In this document: positions 40,886 to 50,951 of the stretch, one piece after another
How positions within the stretch are numbered: the first letter of the stretch is position 1
Layout: every line of letters begins with the position of its first letter
Source of the DNA: Lachnospiraceae bacterium
GTDB taxonomy: Bacteria > Bacillota > Clostridia > Lachnospirales > Lachnospiraceae
Assembly (NCBI GenBank): GCA_016290905.1
Contig: JAEEVO010000002.1
Span: 23,940-87,939, forward strand
Direction of reading: 5' to 3'
DNA: 64,000 bases
Position numbers and translations under genes: made by a program
Notes under the pieces: model-generated
What the model saw: the letters and a program-made list of their open reading frames with translations, nothing else
The model's database searches: none
Told to the model about the DNA's origin: nothing

Positions 40886-40971
40886 TTGAAAAAAAATAAA
40901 AAATGACTATAATATGAACTTGTTAAGGGCGTCGGACGAACACATTTGAGTGTCGGCTGATGTCTTTTTTT
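40886..40971 (+). ncRNA. Candidate ~50 nt orphan small RNA with its own promoter and terminator
   Basis: TTGAAA (40886-40891), 16 bp, TATAAT (40908-40913); transcript ~40920 with GGCGTC..ACAC/GTGT..GATGTC hairpin followed by TTTTTTT; no + strand ORF follows before 43693. Confidence 0.4.
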
Positions 40972-40977
40972 GTGCGA

Positions 40978-41022
40978 TAAAGAAAGTACATCCGGCAGGT
41001 TGCACGGATGTACTTTCTTTTA
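40978..41022 (-). terminator. Bidirectional intrinsic terminator downstream of subtilase
   Basis: aaagaaagtacatccg gcaggttgca cggatgtactttcttt. Confidence 0.8.
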
Positions 41023-41079
41023 TAGGATCATTTCAGATATTTGTAAGTAGGTAAGGCATTTTAGCTTCATTTATGCCGA

Positions 41080-43212
41080 TCAGCACCCTATCGTACCCGA
41101 ATAAACTACATTCCCGTAATAATCATATGCATAAATATACGCGGTTAAGGGGCTGCCCGAAATGGTGAGCGTCTGGTTTATACCGCTGCCGCTGTTATTG
41201 TAATTATACTGCGATCCGTTTGAAACACTGATAACCACGTTCTTTATGCCGGAACCGGTCTTTATGTTTATCTTCATCGTCCCCACGTTATTGACAGTGC
41301 TTGAAGAAGAACTGATGTTACAGGATGTATCTCCGTAATATACGGGCTGGGTGATCACCGGAGTACTTGTGGGATACGAGGTGAGCACAGGTGTTGTGGT
41401 CGGATAATACGGAAACCATGTGATAACCGGTGAAGGCGTCGGCGTTGTGGTCACAACAGGCGGCGTAGGCTTCGGAGTAGAAGTAGGTGTTGCTATCGGA
41501 GTACTCGTGGGTCTTACGGGACTGTTGGTAACAGTCGGCGTGGGATTAGCCGGAGTAGGACTCGGAGACGTCGTAGGAGATACCGGCGTTTCCGTAACGA
41601 TGGGAACCGGAGTGGGTTCCGTAGGAGCAGGAACGCTTATATCAAGATTTCCGACATACGGAACACCGTATCCGTAGTATACGTCAAAGCCGGAAGATCC
41701 GAGATCATAGCATGAAGATTTCAGGATGCTTTCGACAGTAGAACAGGAGGCCGAGGAATTGATAAGCTTTATCATAGCCGCGAGTCCGCTTACATGGGGC
41801 GTTGCCATTGAGGTTCCTGACCAGTATTCATAACCGCCGCCGGGTATAGAACTGCGGATGTTTACTCCCGGTGCAGCAACGTCCACGCTGTAACCGTAGT
41901 TGGAGAAGGATGCCCTGTTGTAATCGGAATCTATGGCCGAAACAACGATCGCATCATAGTTATGTGCGGGACATTCGCCTGAAGTATCGGAGTTATCGTT
42001 TCCGGCTGCTACCACAACCGTGGCGCCTAAGGAAATAGCCTTGGATATTGCGGTATCCTCATAGTGGTTTGTACCGTAGCATGCTCCGCCAAGACTTAAG
42101 TTTATGACATCCGCGCCGGATTCAGCCGCATAGACTATACCGTTTGCTACTGCAATGGAAGAGCCGTAACCCTGACCGGAAAGAACCTTTACCGGCAGGA
42201 GCGAAACATTAAGACCTGAAACGGTATTCACAACGATACCCGCAACATGGGTTCCGTGCCCGTTATCATCGTATGCGTCATTGTCATTGTTTACAAAATC
42301 ATAGCCCTTTGAAGAAACGCTGTCTCTTAAGAAGCTGTGGGTATAATCTATACCGGTATCAACTATTGCTACAGTGACGTTCCCTGCAATGCCGGCGTCA
42401 TTGATACGTTCTGCGAGGGCATCAGCTCCGAGCATGCTCACGTTCCAGTCGGTAGTACGATAATCATAATAGGTATCATAGCCGTTGTTTGCGTTGATAA
42501 CCGACTGAGGTTCGATCATGGAGATCAGCCTGTCAGGCTCGGCGCTTGAAATCTTCTTGGCTTTGCTGAGCTTCTCGTGCGCTGCTTTTGTATCCTTTTC
42601 GCTTCCGAACTGCAGGATATAAGTATTGCCGTGTTTTACGTAATCAACGGCACCATAAGATTTCGGGGAAAAAGATTTACCCTTCTTGGTCTCGACAATG
42701 AGACGTTTGAGCTGGTAAGGACTGGTAACTGTAACGCCGTTCTCGCCCTCCTCTATCTCAAAACAGGAGTTATCATCAAATTCGTCTGCGTTTATCACAT
42801 AGACGCCGTTTTTCTTACGGGGTTTATTCTTGAAAACATAATCCTCACCGTCAAGGGTGGAGGAGGTTTTGTTTATCCTGCATTCCCACGTAAATTCATC
42901 GGAGGATATGGTAAATTTCTTGCCGCTCCTTTTGTACTCGATACCTGTATCCTCACAGAAGGCGCTTACCGGCAGATACCATTCATCATCGATAAGGCAT
43001 GCACCGTTTTTGTCCGAGTAGAAGAGCTCGTCGTAATAGTCGTCCTCCCAATAGTCGGAAATAAGTCTTGATGTCTCTACGAAGAAATCATAATCATCCT
43101 CGTAGTCGTCCAGCCTGTCCGGTACATAAATATCAACCGCTCCTGCAGGGATGGTGCAGGATGAAAACAGGAATAACAATGCTGATAAAAATCCTATAAT
43201 CCGTTTTTTCAT
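41080..43212 (-). CDS. Secreted S8 subtilisin-like serine protease with Pro/Thr-rich linker
   Basis: Signal peptide; VTVAIVDTGIDYTHS; DDNGHGTHVAGIV; YWSGTSMATPHVSGLAAMI; TPVPIVTETPVSPTTSPSPTP.. linker. Confidence 0.93.
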   Translation of the reverse strand: MKKRIIGFLSALLFLFSSCTIPAGAVDIYVPDRLDDYEDDYDFFVETSRLISDYWEDDYYDELFYSDKNGACLIDDEWYLPVSAFCEDTGIEYKRSGKKFTISSDEFTWECRINKTSSTLDGEDYVFKNKPRKKNGVYVINADEFDDNSCFEIEEGENGVTVTSPYQLKRLIVETKKGKSFSPKSYGAVDYVKHGNTYILQFGSEKDTKAAHEKLSKAKKISSAEPDRLISMIEPQSVINANNGYDTYYDYRTTDWNVSMLGADALAERINDAGIAGNVTVAIVDTGIDYTHSFLRDSVSSKGYDFVNNDNDAYDDNGHGTHVAGIVVNTVSGLNVSLLPVKVLSGQGYGSSIAVANGIVYAAESGADVINLSLGGACYGTNHYEDTAISKAISLGATVVVAAGNDNSDTSGECPAHNYDAIVVSAIDSDYNRASFSNYGYSVDVAAPGVNIRSSIPGGGYEYWSGTSMATPHVSGLAAMIKLINSSASCSTVESILKSSCYDLGSSGFDVYYGYGVPYVGNLDISVPAPTEPTPVPIVTETPVSPTTSPSPTPANPTPTVTNSPVRPTSTPIATPTSTPKPTPPVVTTTPTPSPVITWFPYYPTTTPVLTSYPTSTPVITQPVYYGDTSCNISSSSSTVNNVGTMKINIKTGSGIKNVVISVSNGSQYNYNNSGSGINQTLTISGSPLTAYIYAYDYYGNVVYSGTIGC

Positions 43213-43498
43213 AGGCAGATACTCCTTAAGTTATTTCAATCTTCACCTTAAAAAACATAAACAATAAGGTGTAAGAGCATTATAAACATCGTTGTATTTA
43301 AGAAAATAATACCACAAAAACAGTCTTCATACAAGAAAAATCGAAAACAAGAGCCCTTTTGTGTCTTAAATATGGTAGAAAAATACATTTTTTAACAAAT
43401 TTACATTGAAAATCAATCATAAACACAACTCATATTAGGAAAAATGGATTTTCTCCATTATAAATTAACTTACAGTAGAAAATAACGATTGCACACAA

Positions 43499-43527
43499 CT
43501 ACTGATTGCATTATAATGTGGTTAAAT
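43499..43527 (+). promoter_or_regulatory. Promoter of the XRE-ABC-ABC operon
   Basis: TTGCAC (43499-43504), 17 bp, TATAAT (43522-43527). Confidence 0.65.
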
Positions 43528-43584
43528 CAAAAACAAGTTGGATCCAATGAAAACAATCAACCAAAAATGTCATTAATCTCAGTT

Positions 43585-43653
43585 TGTCATCCTGAGCGTT
43601 AGCGAAGGATCTTAGAAAATGTTCAAAGATTCTTCGCTTTGCTCAGAATGACA
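43585..43653 (+). repeat. Palindromic TGTCATCCTGAGCG...CGCTTTGCTCAGAATGACA repeat, complete copy
   Basis: tgtcatcctgagcgttagcgaaggatct ...aaagattcttcgctttgctcagaatgaca; arms are imperfect inverted repeats. Confidence 0.9.
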
Positions 43654-43692
43654 CTGACATAACAACACTGAACCAACAGGAGGAAAAACATT

Positions 43693-44625
43693 ATGGCAAA
43701 AGACACAAATACATTTTCAACCAATCTTCAGGCGTTAAGAAAGAAGAAGGGCGTAACACAGGAGCAGCTGGCAACATATCTGGGAGTAAGCCCGCAGGCG
43801 GTATCGAAATGGGAGAACGGAAGCTATCCGGAGGGAGATCTGCTTCCAAAGATATCGGAATACTTTGAGGTTTCCATATCATATCTTTACGGACAGGAAA
43901 CCGAGGATAAGAGCTTTGAACAGATGCTCTTGGAGGAATTGTACAATCTTCATGAAAAAGAGAGCCAAGAAGACGGAGGCATGCATAAAAAATATTTTGA
44001 TAAATTGCTTGATATCGCATGGGCAGGTCAGATAGCCTGCTGGAAGAACAACAAGTATTATTACAATAGGGGAGTTCCCGATGAGGGAGTACGTACGTCT
44101 TCGATCATTTCGGACGGCGCAGGCTTCGGATACTTCAACCTTAATCTGGATAAACAGTATTATTCTCTTGTAAGGGAACCTGAGGACGGTTTCTCAAATC
44201 ATCTGAAGCTGACGGAAGGCTTAAGGAATTTTTTCAGAGGACTCGGAGAACCCGGAGTGCTTGAGATCGTATTCTTCCTCATGAGTTTGAAAGGGCTTGA
44301 AGCGGTATCGGTTTCAACTCTTTCGGAGATCACGGGAATGGACGTCGATAAAGTACAGAGGATAATGGACAATTTGACGGAGAACGACGCCGGAAACCGG
44401 GTAATACAGTGTGTTAAGGTGGTAAAGACCAAGGGCTCGGAAAAAGCATATTCCGCAGATCCCTGCGGTATAGCTCCGTTTATCATATTGCTGTTAAGTA
44501 CGGACAGCCTTATAAATCCTCCGCACGGTTATACGATGCAGGTGGGAAACCGTGGGAAAGCATGGTTTGACAGAGAAAAAGTGATAGAAATGATCAATAA
44601 TGTTAAAAAGGATCGTCCCCTTTGA
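43693..44625 (+). CDS. XRE-family helix-turn-helix regulator
   Basis: LQALRKKKGVTQEQLATYLGVSPQAVSKWENGSYPEGDLLPKISEYFEVSISYLYG. Confidence 0.9.
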   Translation: MAKDTNTFSTNLQALRKKKGVTQEQLATYLGVSPQAVSKWENGSYPEGDLLPKISEYFEVSISYLYGQETEDKSFEQMLLEELYNLHEKESQEDGGMHKKYFDKLLDIAWAGQIACWKNNKYYYNRGVPDEGVRTSSIISDGAGFGYFNLNLDKQYYSLVREPEDGFSNHLKLTEGLRNFFRGLGEPGVLEIVFFLMSLKGLEAVSVSTLSEITGMDVDKVQRIMDNLTENDAGNRVIQCVKVVKTKGSEKAYSADPCGIAPFIILLLSTDSLINPPHGYTMQVGNRGKAWFDREKVIEMINNVKKDRPL

Positions 44626-44642
44626 TATTTTGGGAGGAAAAA

Positions 44643-46481
44643 ATGGCAGAGTATAAAGAGAGTAAAGATAATCCGCTACATAAAGAATTCGGGTTGTGGA
44701 GCAACACAAAGTATGTACTCGGTAAAGCAAAGAAATACTGTTTATCGGCGTTAGTGCTTGCGGCAATAGGCATGGTAACGTCCTCTGTGCTGCAGTATTT
44801 CTGGGGAGTATTCGGAAAGTATGTACTTGATATCATAGAAAACGGGATTGATGATGACGCAAAAAGACACAATCTCATCATGTTCCTGCTGGTGGCGGGA
44901 AGCATAACAACCGTTCTTATATTATGCAAAACAGTATCGGGTTCGCTCACATGGTATAAATATATCGATATACGTATGCATGTGATAAGCGAGAGAGTAA
45001 GCAGGGTGCTGGGACTAAATTACGAGATACTGGAAAGACCGGATGTGCTTGATGTACATGAGAGGGCGCTTGAAGCCTGCAACGATAATCAGAACGGTTT
45101 TGAAGGCATGCTGCGCATCATACCGGAGCTTGGACAGAACCTTCTGACGGTCATAGTTACATTTGTTGCGGTTACTGTCCTTGATTACAGACTGATAATC
45201 TGTCTTGTGATCTTGGCGGTAATACAGTTCCTGTATTACAGAAGGATAGTCAAGAAGGATAAGGTCGAAGTCTGGGACAAGCTTTCGCCCATATGGCGTA
45301 AGATCGGCTATATGTCAAGAGTTACCCAGGACTTTGAGTACGCAAAGGACATACGTCTTTTCGGTTTAAGCGGGTATCTGGTAGAAAAGCAGAAAAAAAT
45401 ATTCCGTGAAAAAGAAGAAAAAATGGACAAGCATTACAATATGTGGTCCGGGAACTCATATTTTTCGTCTTTGATATCCCTGATCACTCAGGGGCTTGTA
45501 TATGCAGTGCTCTTTTATGCGGTATTGAAGAAGGACCTTTCAATAGGTGACTTTACGATGTTCCTGGCGTTGTCAACGGCATTTTCACAAAGCCTGCCGT
45601 TCCTGCTTTTGAGATTCGGCGATTATAAGAAGTGCTCGCTCAGGGTTGACGACTTAAGAACCTTTCTGGAGCTTGACATAATAAAAAAGGAAGAAACGAT
45701 CCCTTTGCCGAAGACGGATTCATATGTCATAGAATTCAAGGATGTCAGCTATAAATATCTTAAGGCTGAGAAATATGCTTTAAGGCATCTGAATCTGAAA
45801 ATAAAGGCCGGCGAAAGACTCGCGGTAGTAGGACTTAACGGCGCCGGCAAAACAACTATGATAAAGCTTTTACTGCACCTGTACGATCCGACCGAAGGCG
45901 TGATCACATTGAACGGCGTGGATATAAAGAAATACGAGCGTGAGGAATATTATAAGCTGTTTGCACCAGTATTTCAGGATGTGGAAACCTTCGCATTCCC
46001 GATAGCGGAAAACGTTTCCATGAAAACAACCGCCGAAACCGATAAGAACAGAGTTTTAAACTCACTTGAGGAAGCCGGTCTAGAGGAAAAGATAAACGGT
46101 CTTAAGCACGGAATAGATACATATATCACAAATATAGTGGAAGATGACGGTATAGATCTTTCGGGTGGCGAGAAACAGAAGCTGGCACTTGCAAGGGCAT
46201 TATATAAGGGTGCGGACATAGTTGTGCTTGATGAGCCGACTTCGGCGCTTGACGCCATAGCGGAACAGCAGCTCTACGAACGTTTTGACAGTATGATAGG
46301 AAAGAAGTCGGCGGTCTATATTTCCCACAGGCTTGCATCCACACGTTTCTGTGACAACATAGCGATGTTCAAGGACGGAGAGATGATAGAATACGGCAGC
46401 TTCGATGAGCTTATGGCAAAGAACGGCGAGTATGCAAACATGTTCAATATCCAGGCAAAATATTACAATGAAGCGGTATAA
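44643..46481 (+). CDS. ABC transporter, TMD-NBD half-transporter
   Basis: VVGLNGAGKTTMIKLL; LSGGEKQKLALARAL; VVLDEPTSALDAIAE; ATG 44643 after gggagg. Confidence 0.93.
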   Translation: MAEYKESKDNPLHKEFGLWSNTKYVLGKAKKYCLSALVLAAIGMVTSSVLQYFWGVFGKYVLDIIENGIDDDAKRHNLIMFLLVAGSITTVLILCKTVSGSLTWYKYIDIRMHVISERVSRVLGLNYEILERPDVLDVHERALEACNDNQNGFEGMLRIIPELGQNLLTVIVTFVAVTVLDYRLIICLVILAVIQFLYYRRIVKKDKVEVWDKLSPIWRKIGYMSRVTQDFEYAKDIRLFGLSGYLVEKQKKIFREKEEKMDKHYNMWSGNSYFSSLISLITQGLVYAVLFYAVLKKDLSIGDFTMFLALSTAFSQSLPFLLLRFGDYKKCSLRVDDLRTFLELDIIKKEETIPLPKTDSYVIEFKDVSYKYLKAEKYALRHLNLKIKAGERLAVVGLNGAGKTTMIKLLLHLYDPTEGVITLNGVDIKKYEREEYYKLFAPVFQDVETFAFPIAENVSMKTTAETDKNRVLNSLEEAGLEEKINGLKHGIDTYITNIVEDDGIDLSGGEKQKLALARALYKGADIVVLDEPTSALDAIAEQQLYERFDSMIGKKSAVYISHRLASTRFCDNIAMFKDGEMIEYGSFDELMAKNGEYANMFNIQAKYYNEAV

Positions 46482-46519
46482 CGAGGAAACGCTGAAGGTG
46501 TTTTCAACGTGATATTGAC
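46479..46519 (+). repeat. Intergenic structured repeat family A, copy 3 (3' part only)
   Basis: taacgaggaaacgctgaaggtgttttcaacgtgatattgac between the two ABC genes. Confidence 0.8.
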
Positions 46520-46548
46520 TGAAGTTAACAGCTATAAAAGGAGAAGAA

Positions 46549-48396
46549 ATGTCTAAAAAACAAACGATACAAACAAAAGGAAAAGATAAAAAAGAGCTTT
46601 CTTCAAAAGACAAGGTTTTTCCGGTATTAAAGCTTCTGTTTTCCATAACGGCAAAGAAATTCCCGCTGTTCTTTCCGCTTGAAGCCGTAAAAACTATCAT
46701 CAGTTCGGCAAGATCCCTGCTTCCTGTCATTGTTTCACCCATGATCATAGATGAGCTCATCGGTGCAAGGGACGTGAAGACGCTCATCACCCTGGCAGCG
46801 ATCCTTGTCGGAGGCGAGCTTATCATAAATGTTATCATGGAGAGGATCAGCAATCAGCTGATGAAATACCAGCAGAGGCTGGACAACCATTTCAGTACTC
46901 TTACCGGTCTCCATTCAATGGAGCTTGATTTTCAGCTGACCGAAGAAAAGGAAGCACTCGACCAGGTTGAAAAAGCCAGAACAGGTATGGACTGGTATTC
47001 GGGAGGCGCATACGGTATAGCCGAGCAGATATTCGGCGGAGCTGCCAATCTGATCAAGGTATTCGGACTTGTAACGATCATAAGCCTTCATGCACCGCTG
47101 CTTTTGCTGGTCATACTTGTATATGTGATCATCATGGGTTTTGTTTCGGCCAAGAACAACAAGATAGGATTAGAGGTCTACAAGAAGCTTGCCAAGATCA
47201 ACAGGCTTTTCGGATATTACGGCTGGAATATAGTTGATTTCAGGTACGGCAAGGACATAAGACTGTACGACGCCCGGAAGATGATGGTAGACTGCTGGGA
47301 CAGGAATTCCGCGGCAAGCAACGCGCACTGGAAGTGGCAGGCAGAGACAGGCATGAAATACACTCTTATCGGTGATGTCGCAAATATCGTAAGAATGATG
47401 GTTTCTTATCTGTATGTCGGCTTTCTCGCGATAAGAAATGTGTTTTCGCTCGGAATCCTCGTACAGATGATCCAGTCTGCGGATGAACTGAACAACACCC
47501 TGGGCGGGCTGGTATTCAACTTGCAGGAAGTATTAAAGCGCTGCAACTACGCATATGAGTTTGTACTGTTCATGGAGTACCCCGAAGCGCTGGAAAAGGG
47601 CGACAGATCTGTGGATAAGGAGATAAAGGAAATAGAGTTTAAAAATGTTTCCTTCAAATATCCGGGGACCGACAAGCTGATACTTGACAATATAAGTATA
47701 AAGATCGGTGCGGGAGAGCACTTATCCATAGTAGGTCTCAACGGCGCCGGAAAGACTACGTTCATAAAGCTTCTCTGCAGATTGTACGACCCGACGGAAG
47801 GAGAGATCCTGGTTAACGGCATTAATATAAAGGAATATGACTACAAACAGTACATGTCCCTCTTTGCACCGGTATTCCAGGACTTTAAGCTCTTCGCGTT
47901 CCCGATAGAGGAGAACATAACCCTGAAAGAGAGGAAAGAAGCCGAAAAACCGGCTGGAGATAAGCTGGGAAATATCATAGATCTGGTTAATCTCAACGAA
48001 ATGCTCGGAAAGCTTGAAAAGGGCACAGGAACCATGCTTTTTAAATATTTTGACGAAAGCGGCATCGAACCGTCGGGCGGCGAGCAGCAGAAAATTGCCA
48101 TCGCGAGAGCGCTCTACAAGGAATCGCCTGTGGTTATCCTTGATGAGCCTACAGCTGCGCTCGACCCAATAGCCGAATACGAGATCTATCGTCAGTTCCA
48201 TACGCTTGTAGGTGATAAAACGGCTTTCTACATTTCACACAGGCTGTCAAGCTGCAGGTTCTGTGATGAGATCGCGGTATTCTCCGAAGGCAAGATTGCT
48301 GAGTACGGCACACATGACGAGCTTGTAAACAGACCGGACGGCATCTATGCCAAAATGTATGAGACTCAGGCACAATATTATAGGAACGTTTCTTAA
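46549..48396 (+). CDS. ABC transporter, TMD-NBD half-transporter
   Basis: IVGLNGAGKTTFIKLLCRLYDPTEGEILVNG; EPSGGEQQKIAIARAL; VILDEPTAALDPIAEYEIYRQF. Confidence 0.93.
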   Translation: MSKKQTIQTKGKDKKELSSKDKVFPVLKLLFSITAKKFPLFFPLEAVKTIISSARSLLPVIVSPMIIDELIGARDVKTLITLAAILVGGELIINVIMERISNQLMKYQQRLDNHFSTLTGLHSMELDFQLTEEKEALDQVEKARTGMDWYSGGAYGIAEQIFGGAANLIKVFGLVTIISLHAPLLLLVILVYVIIMGFVSAKNNKIGLEVYKKLAKINRLFGYYGWNIVDFRYGKDIRLYDARKMMVDCWDRNSAASNAHWKWQAETGMKYTLIGDVANIVRMMVSYLYVGFLAIRNVFSLGILVQMIQSADELNNTLGGLVFNLQEVLKRCNYAYEFVLFMEYPEALEKGDRSVDKEIKEIEFKNVSFKYPGTDKLILDNISIKIGAGEHLSIVGLNGAGKTTFIKLLCRLYDPTEGEILVNGINIKEYDYKQYMSLFAPVFQDFKLFAFPIEENITLKERKEAEKPAGDKLGNIIDLVNLNEMLGKLEKGTGTMLFKYFDESGIEPSGGEQQKIAIARALYKESPVVILDEPTAALDPIAEYEIYRQFHTLVGDKTAFYISHRLSSCRFCDEIAVFSEGKIAEYGTHDELVNRPDGIYAKMYETQAQYYRNVS

Positions 48397-48493
48397 AAAA
48401 TGCTTGCATAAAGAAGATTTTTGACTATAATATCTCCTTGTGATCTGAAAGCGGGGTTTGCCCGCTTAAAAAATCAGAAAGGAAATTAAGAAC

Positions 48494-48853
48494 ATGAAAC
48501 TTTTAGGAAACATCTTATGGTTCATCCTTGTAGGCTTATGGAGCTGTATCGGATGGGTCATCTCGGGACTGTTATGCTGTGTAACCGTTATCGGCATCCC
48601 GTTTGGTATGCAGTGCTTTAAGATTGCCAGACTTTCACTTTTCCCCTTCGGAAAAGAGATAGAGCCCGGCAAAGGAACAGGAAGCGCGATTGGAAACATC
48701 ATCTGGGTCATTCTTCTCGGACTCTGGCTGGCTATCGGTTACATCTTCTCGGCTATCCTTTTCTGCATAACGGTTATCGGAATACCCTTTGGCAAACAGT
48801 GCTTTAAGCTTGCGAAACTGTCATTCATGCCCTTTGGCGCAAAGATAAGCTGA
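48494..48853 (+). CDS. YccF domain-containing membrane protein
   Basis: Two internally similar halves: NILWFILVGLWSCIGWVISGLLCCVTVIGIPFGMQCFKIARLSLFPFG / NIIWVILLGLWLAIGYIFSAILFCITVIGIPFGKQCFKLAKLSFMPFG. Confidence 0.9.
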   Translation: MKLLGNILWFILVGLWSCIGWVISGLLCCVTVIGIPFGMQCFKIARLSLFPFGKEIEPGKGTGSAIGNIIWVILLGLWLAIGYIFSAILFCITVIGIPFGKQCFKLAKLSFMPFGAKIS

Positions 48854-48889
48854 TTCACGTATTTTCTTGTTGAAATGATAGACTTTCTT

Positions 48890-48928
48890 AAAAAGATGGA
48901 TTTGTCCTATATACAAATCCATCTTTTT
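48890..48928 (+). terminator. Intrinsic terminator after YccF gene
   Basis: aaaagatggatttgt cctata tacaaatccatcttttt. Confidence 0.85.
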
Positions 48929-48990
48929 GATTTATACTCGGTATCGGAAATGAAAAGCGTCGTAATATCAGCAAAAAAAGGAGAAAACAT

Positions 48991-50685
48991 ATGGGGACAA
49001 ACGTATTACCTGAAATAAGGATCAATCAGACCGGGTACATGAAAGCGTTACCGGTATTTGTAGGGGTGCTTTCGGAAAAAAGCTTACAGGTTAAGGACAG
49101 CAAGGGAAATGTGATAATTGAAAAGAATGATATAAAGCCGGAGCTTGATGCTTCCTCCGGAGATAATGTAGCGCTTGTAAATCTTGGGATGCTTGCAGAA
49201 GGCGAGTATACCCTTGTGAGCGGTGAATGTGAGCGTAAGATAACGGTGTCGGACAAGGCGTATGATGCAGTGACAGGAGCTTTGATAAAGGGACTGTACT
49301 TTCAGCGCTGCGGCTGCGGACTAAAGGAAGAACATGCCGGCATATATGCTCATCCCGCATGTCATACTGCAGAATGTACCGATTGGGAGGACAGGAGCAT
49401 AAAGAAGAAAGTGCTCGGTGGCTGGCACGACGCCGGAGATTACGGGAAATATGTTGGACCCGGAGCTGTCACGGTAGCGCATATGCTGTATGCTCATAAG
49501 CTTTTCCCTGCCGGATGTACGGATAATCTTAACATACCCGAAAGCGGGAACGGCGTGCCCGATATCTTAAACGAAGCACGTTATGAGCTTGAATGGATGC
49601 TGAAAATGCAGAAGGATGACGGTTCCTTCTATCATAAGCTGACCAAGGATCATTTTGCTCCATTCATCATGCCCGAGACCGATACGGATCCGGAATATCT
49701 GATCCCGCCCTCACACTGCGCGACAGAGGCGGCCATAGCATGTCTGGCGCTCGGCTCAAGGATTTATAAGGAATATGATGCGGATTTTTCCGAAAAGATG
49801 TTTGCTGCGGCTCTTAAGGGCTGGGAGTGGGTTGAGAAAAATCCCGAGTTTAAGCCTTTCATGGGTCCGAGGGAAGTACGTACAGGCGGATACGGTGACC
49901 TAAGCGACAAGGATGAGCGTTTCTGGGCAGCGTGTGAGCTGTTTGCCTGCACGGGAGAAGAAAAATATAAGGAAGCTGCGGAAAAAACCTATGAGCTTGC
50001 AAAGGATCCGAAAGAAGCCGAAAAAATCAGGGAGATGATTCCTGAACCTATGAGGAGATTCTTCGATAAGATCAAGCCCGGTCTTGATCTTACGCAGTAC
50101 GGCTGGATGGATGTGAGCGGTCTTGGGTCGATATGCTGTCTGTTCGAGATAGGAGAAAAGGGCGGAAGCATCCTTTATGATGAGGTTAAAAGGATATTCC
50201 TTGAAAAGACCGGAAAGCTCCCGGAGGTATGCAGGGAGTCGGGATACGGCACCGCACTTAAGGAAGATCAGTATGTCTGGGGAAGCATCCTTACGGTCAT
50301 GAGCAATGCAATGTCCATGATATTGAACAGGATGCTGACCGGGAACGACGAGATGCTCGAATATGCGGCAAATCAGTTTAATTATGCGCTCGGGCTTAAC
50401 GCACTTGATATATCGTTTGTCACAGGCTTCGGTGAGAGAAGGGTAATGTTCCCGCATCACCGTCCTTCGGGAGCGGATAACATAGAAGAACCGGTTCCCG
50501 GACTTATCTCGGGAGGTCCCAATAAGAAGATGACTTATCCGGAGACCAAGGAAAAGCTCGGAGAGGATACGCCTCCCGCTAAGTATTTCCGTGACGAGAC
50601 TCCTTCGGCAGACACCAACGAGATCGCCATCTACTGGAACTCACCGACGATATTTGTCGGAGCATATCTGAATTCGTTGCAATAG
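48991..50685 (+). CDS. GH9 family glycoside hydrolase (endoglucanase-like), no signal peptide apparent
   Basis: CelD_N-like IRINQTGYMKALPVFVG; LGGWHDAGDYGKYVGPGAVTVAHMLYA; VMFPHHRPSGAD; ADTNEIAIYWNSP. Confidence 0.9.
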   Translation: MGTNVLPEIRINQTGYMKALPVFVGVLSEKSLQVKDSKGNVIIEKNDIKPELDASSGDNVALVNLGMLAEGEYTLVSGECERKITVSDKAYDAVTGALIKGLYFQRCGCGLKEEHAGIYAHPACHTAECTDWEDRSIKKKVLGGWHDAGDYGKYVGPGAVTVAHMLYAHKLFPAGCTDNLNIPESGNGVPDILNEARYELEWMLKMQKDDGSFYHKLTKDHFAPFIMPETDTDPEYLIPPSHCATEAAIACLALGSRIYKEYDADFSEKMFAAALKGWEWVEKNPEFKPFMGPREVRTGGYGDLSDKDERFWAACELFACTGEEKYKEAAEKTYELAKDPKEAEKIREMIPEPMRRFFDKIKPGLDLTQYGWMDVSGLGSICCLFEIGEKGGSILYDEVKRIFLEKTGKLPEVCRESGYGTALKEDQYVWGSILTVMSNAMSMILNRMLTGNDEMLEYAANQFNYALGLNALDISFVTGFGERRVMFPHHRPSGADNIEEPVPGLISGGPNKKMTYPETKEKLGEDTPPAKYFRDETPSADTNEIAIYWNSPTIFVGAYLNSLQ

Positions 50686-50738
50686 AGAGCGGCTGTAACA
50701 TACCACCACTTTTGTAATGTTATTAAGTTAAGTTCTAT

Positions 50739-50849
50739 ATGTCATCCTGAATTTCACATGTCATCCAGAACTCCACATGTCATCCTGAGCGTTAGCGAAG
50801 GATCTTATCTCATAATATTTAAAGATTCTTCGTTTTACTCAGAATTACA
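50739..50849 (+). repeat. Three 19-bp tandem half-units (atgtcatcc(t/a)ga...cac) leading into a palindromic TGTCATCCTGAGCG repeat
   Basis: Starts at 50739, 50758 and 50777; palindrome 50778-50849. Confidence 0.85.
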
Positions 50850-50877
50850 CCGGTTTAATATAACAAAACAGAAGATG

Positions 50878-50951
50878 TCCCCCACCTCTTAGCGTAGCGA
50901 AGGTGGGGGGAGATCTTCGTTTCAGGCGGGGTTCAAGCCCCGACTGAAATG
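50878..50951. mobile_element. ~74-bp two-hairpin insertion flanked by AGATG direct repeats, inside a family A copy
   Basis: AGATG (50873-50877) - tcccccacct..aaggtgggggg..tttcaggcggggttcaagccccgactgaaatg - AGATG (50952-50956); flanks join into a family A copy. Confidence 0.5.

Noticed and set aside
50915-50951. tRNA fragment, because of GGGGTTCAAGCCCC
   Set aside because: Only a T-arm-like hairpin; no acceptor, D or anticodon arms could be found around it.
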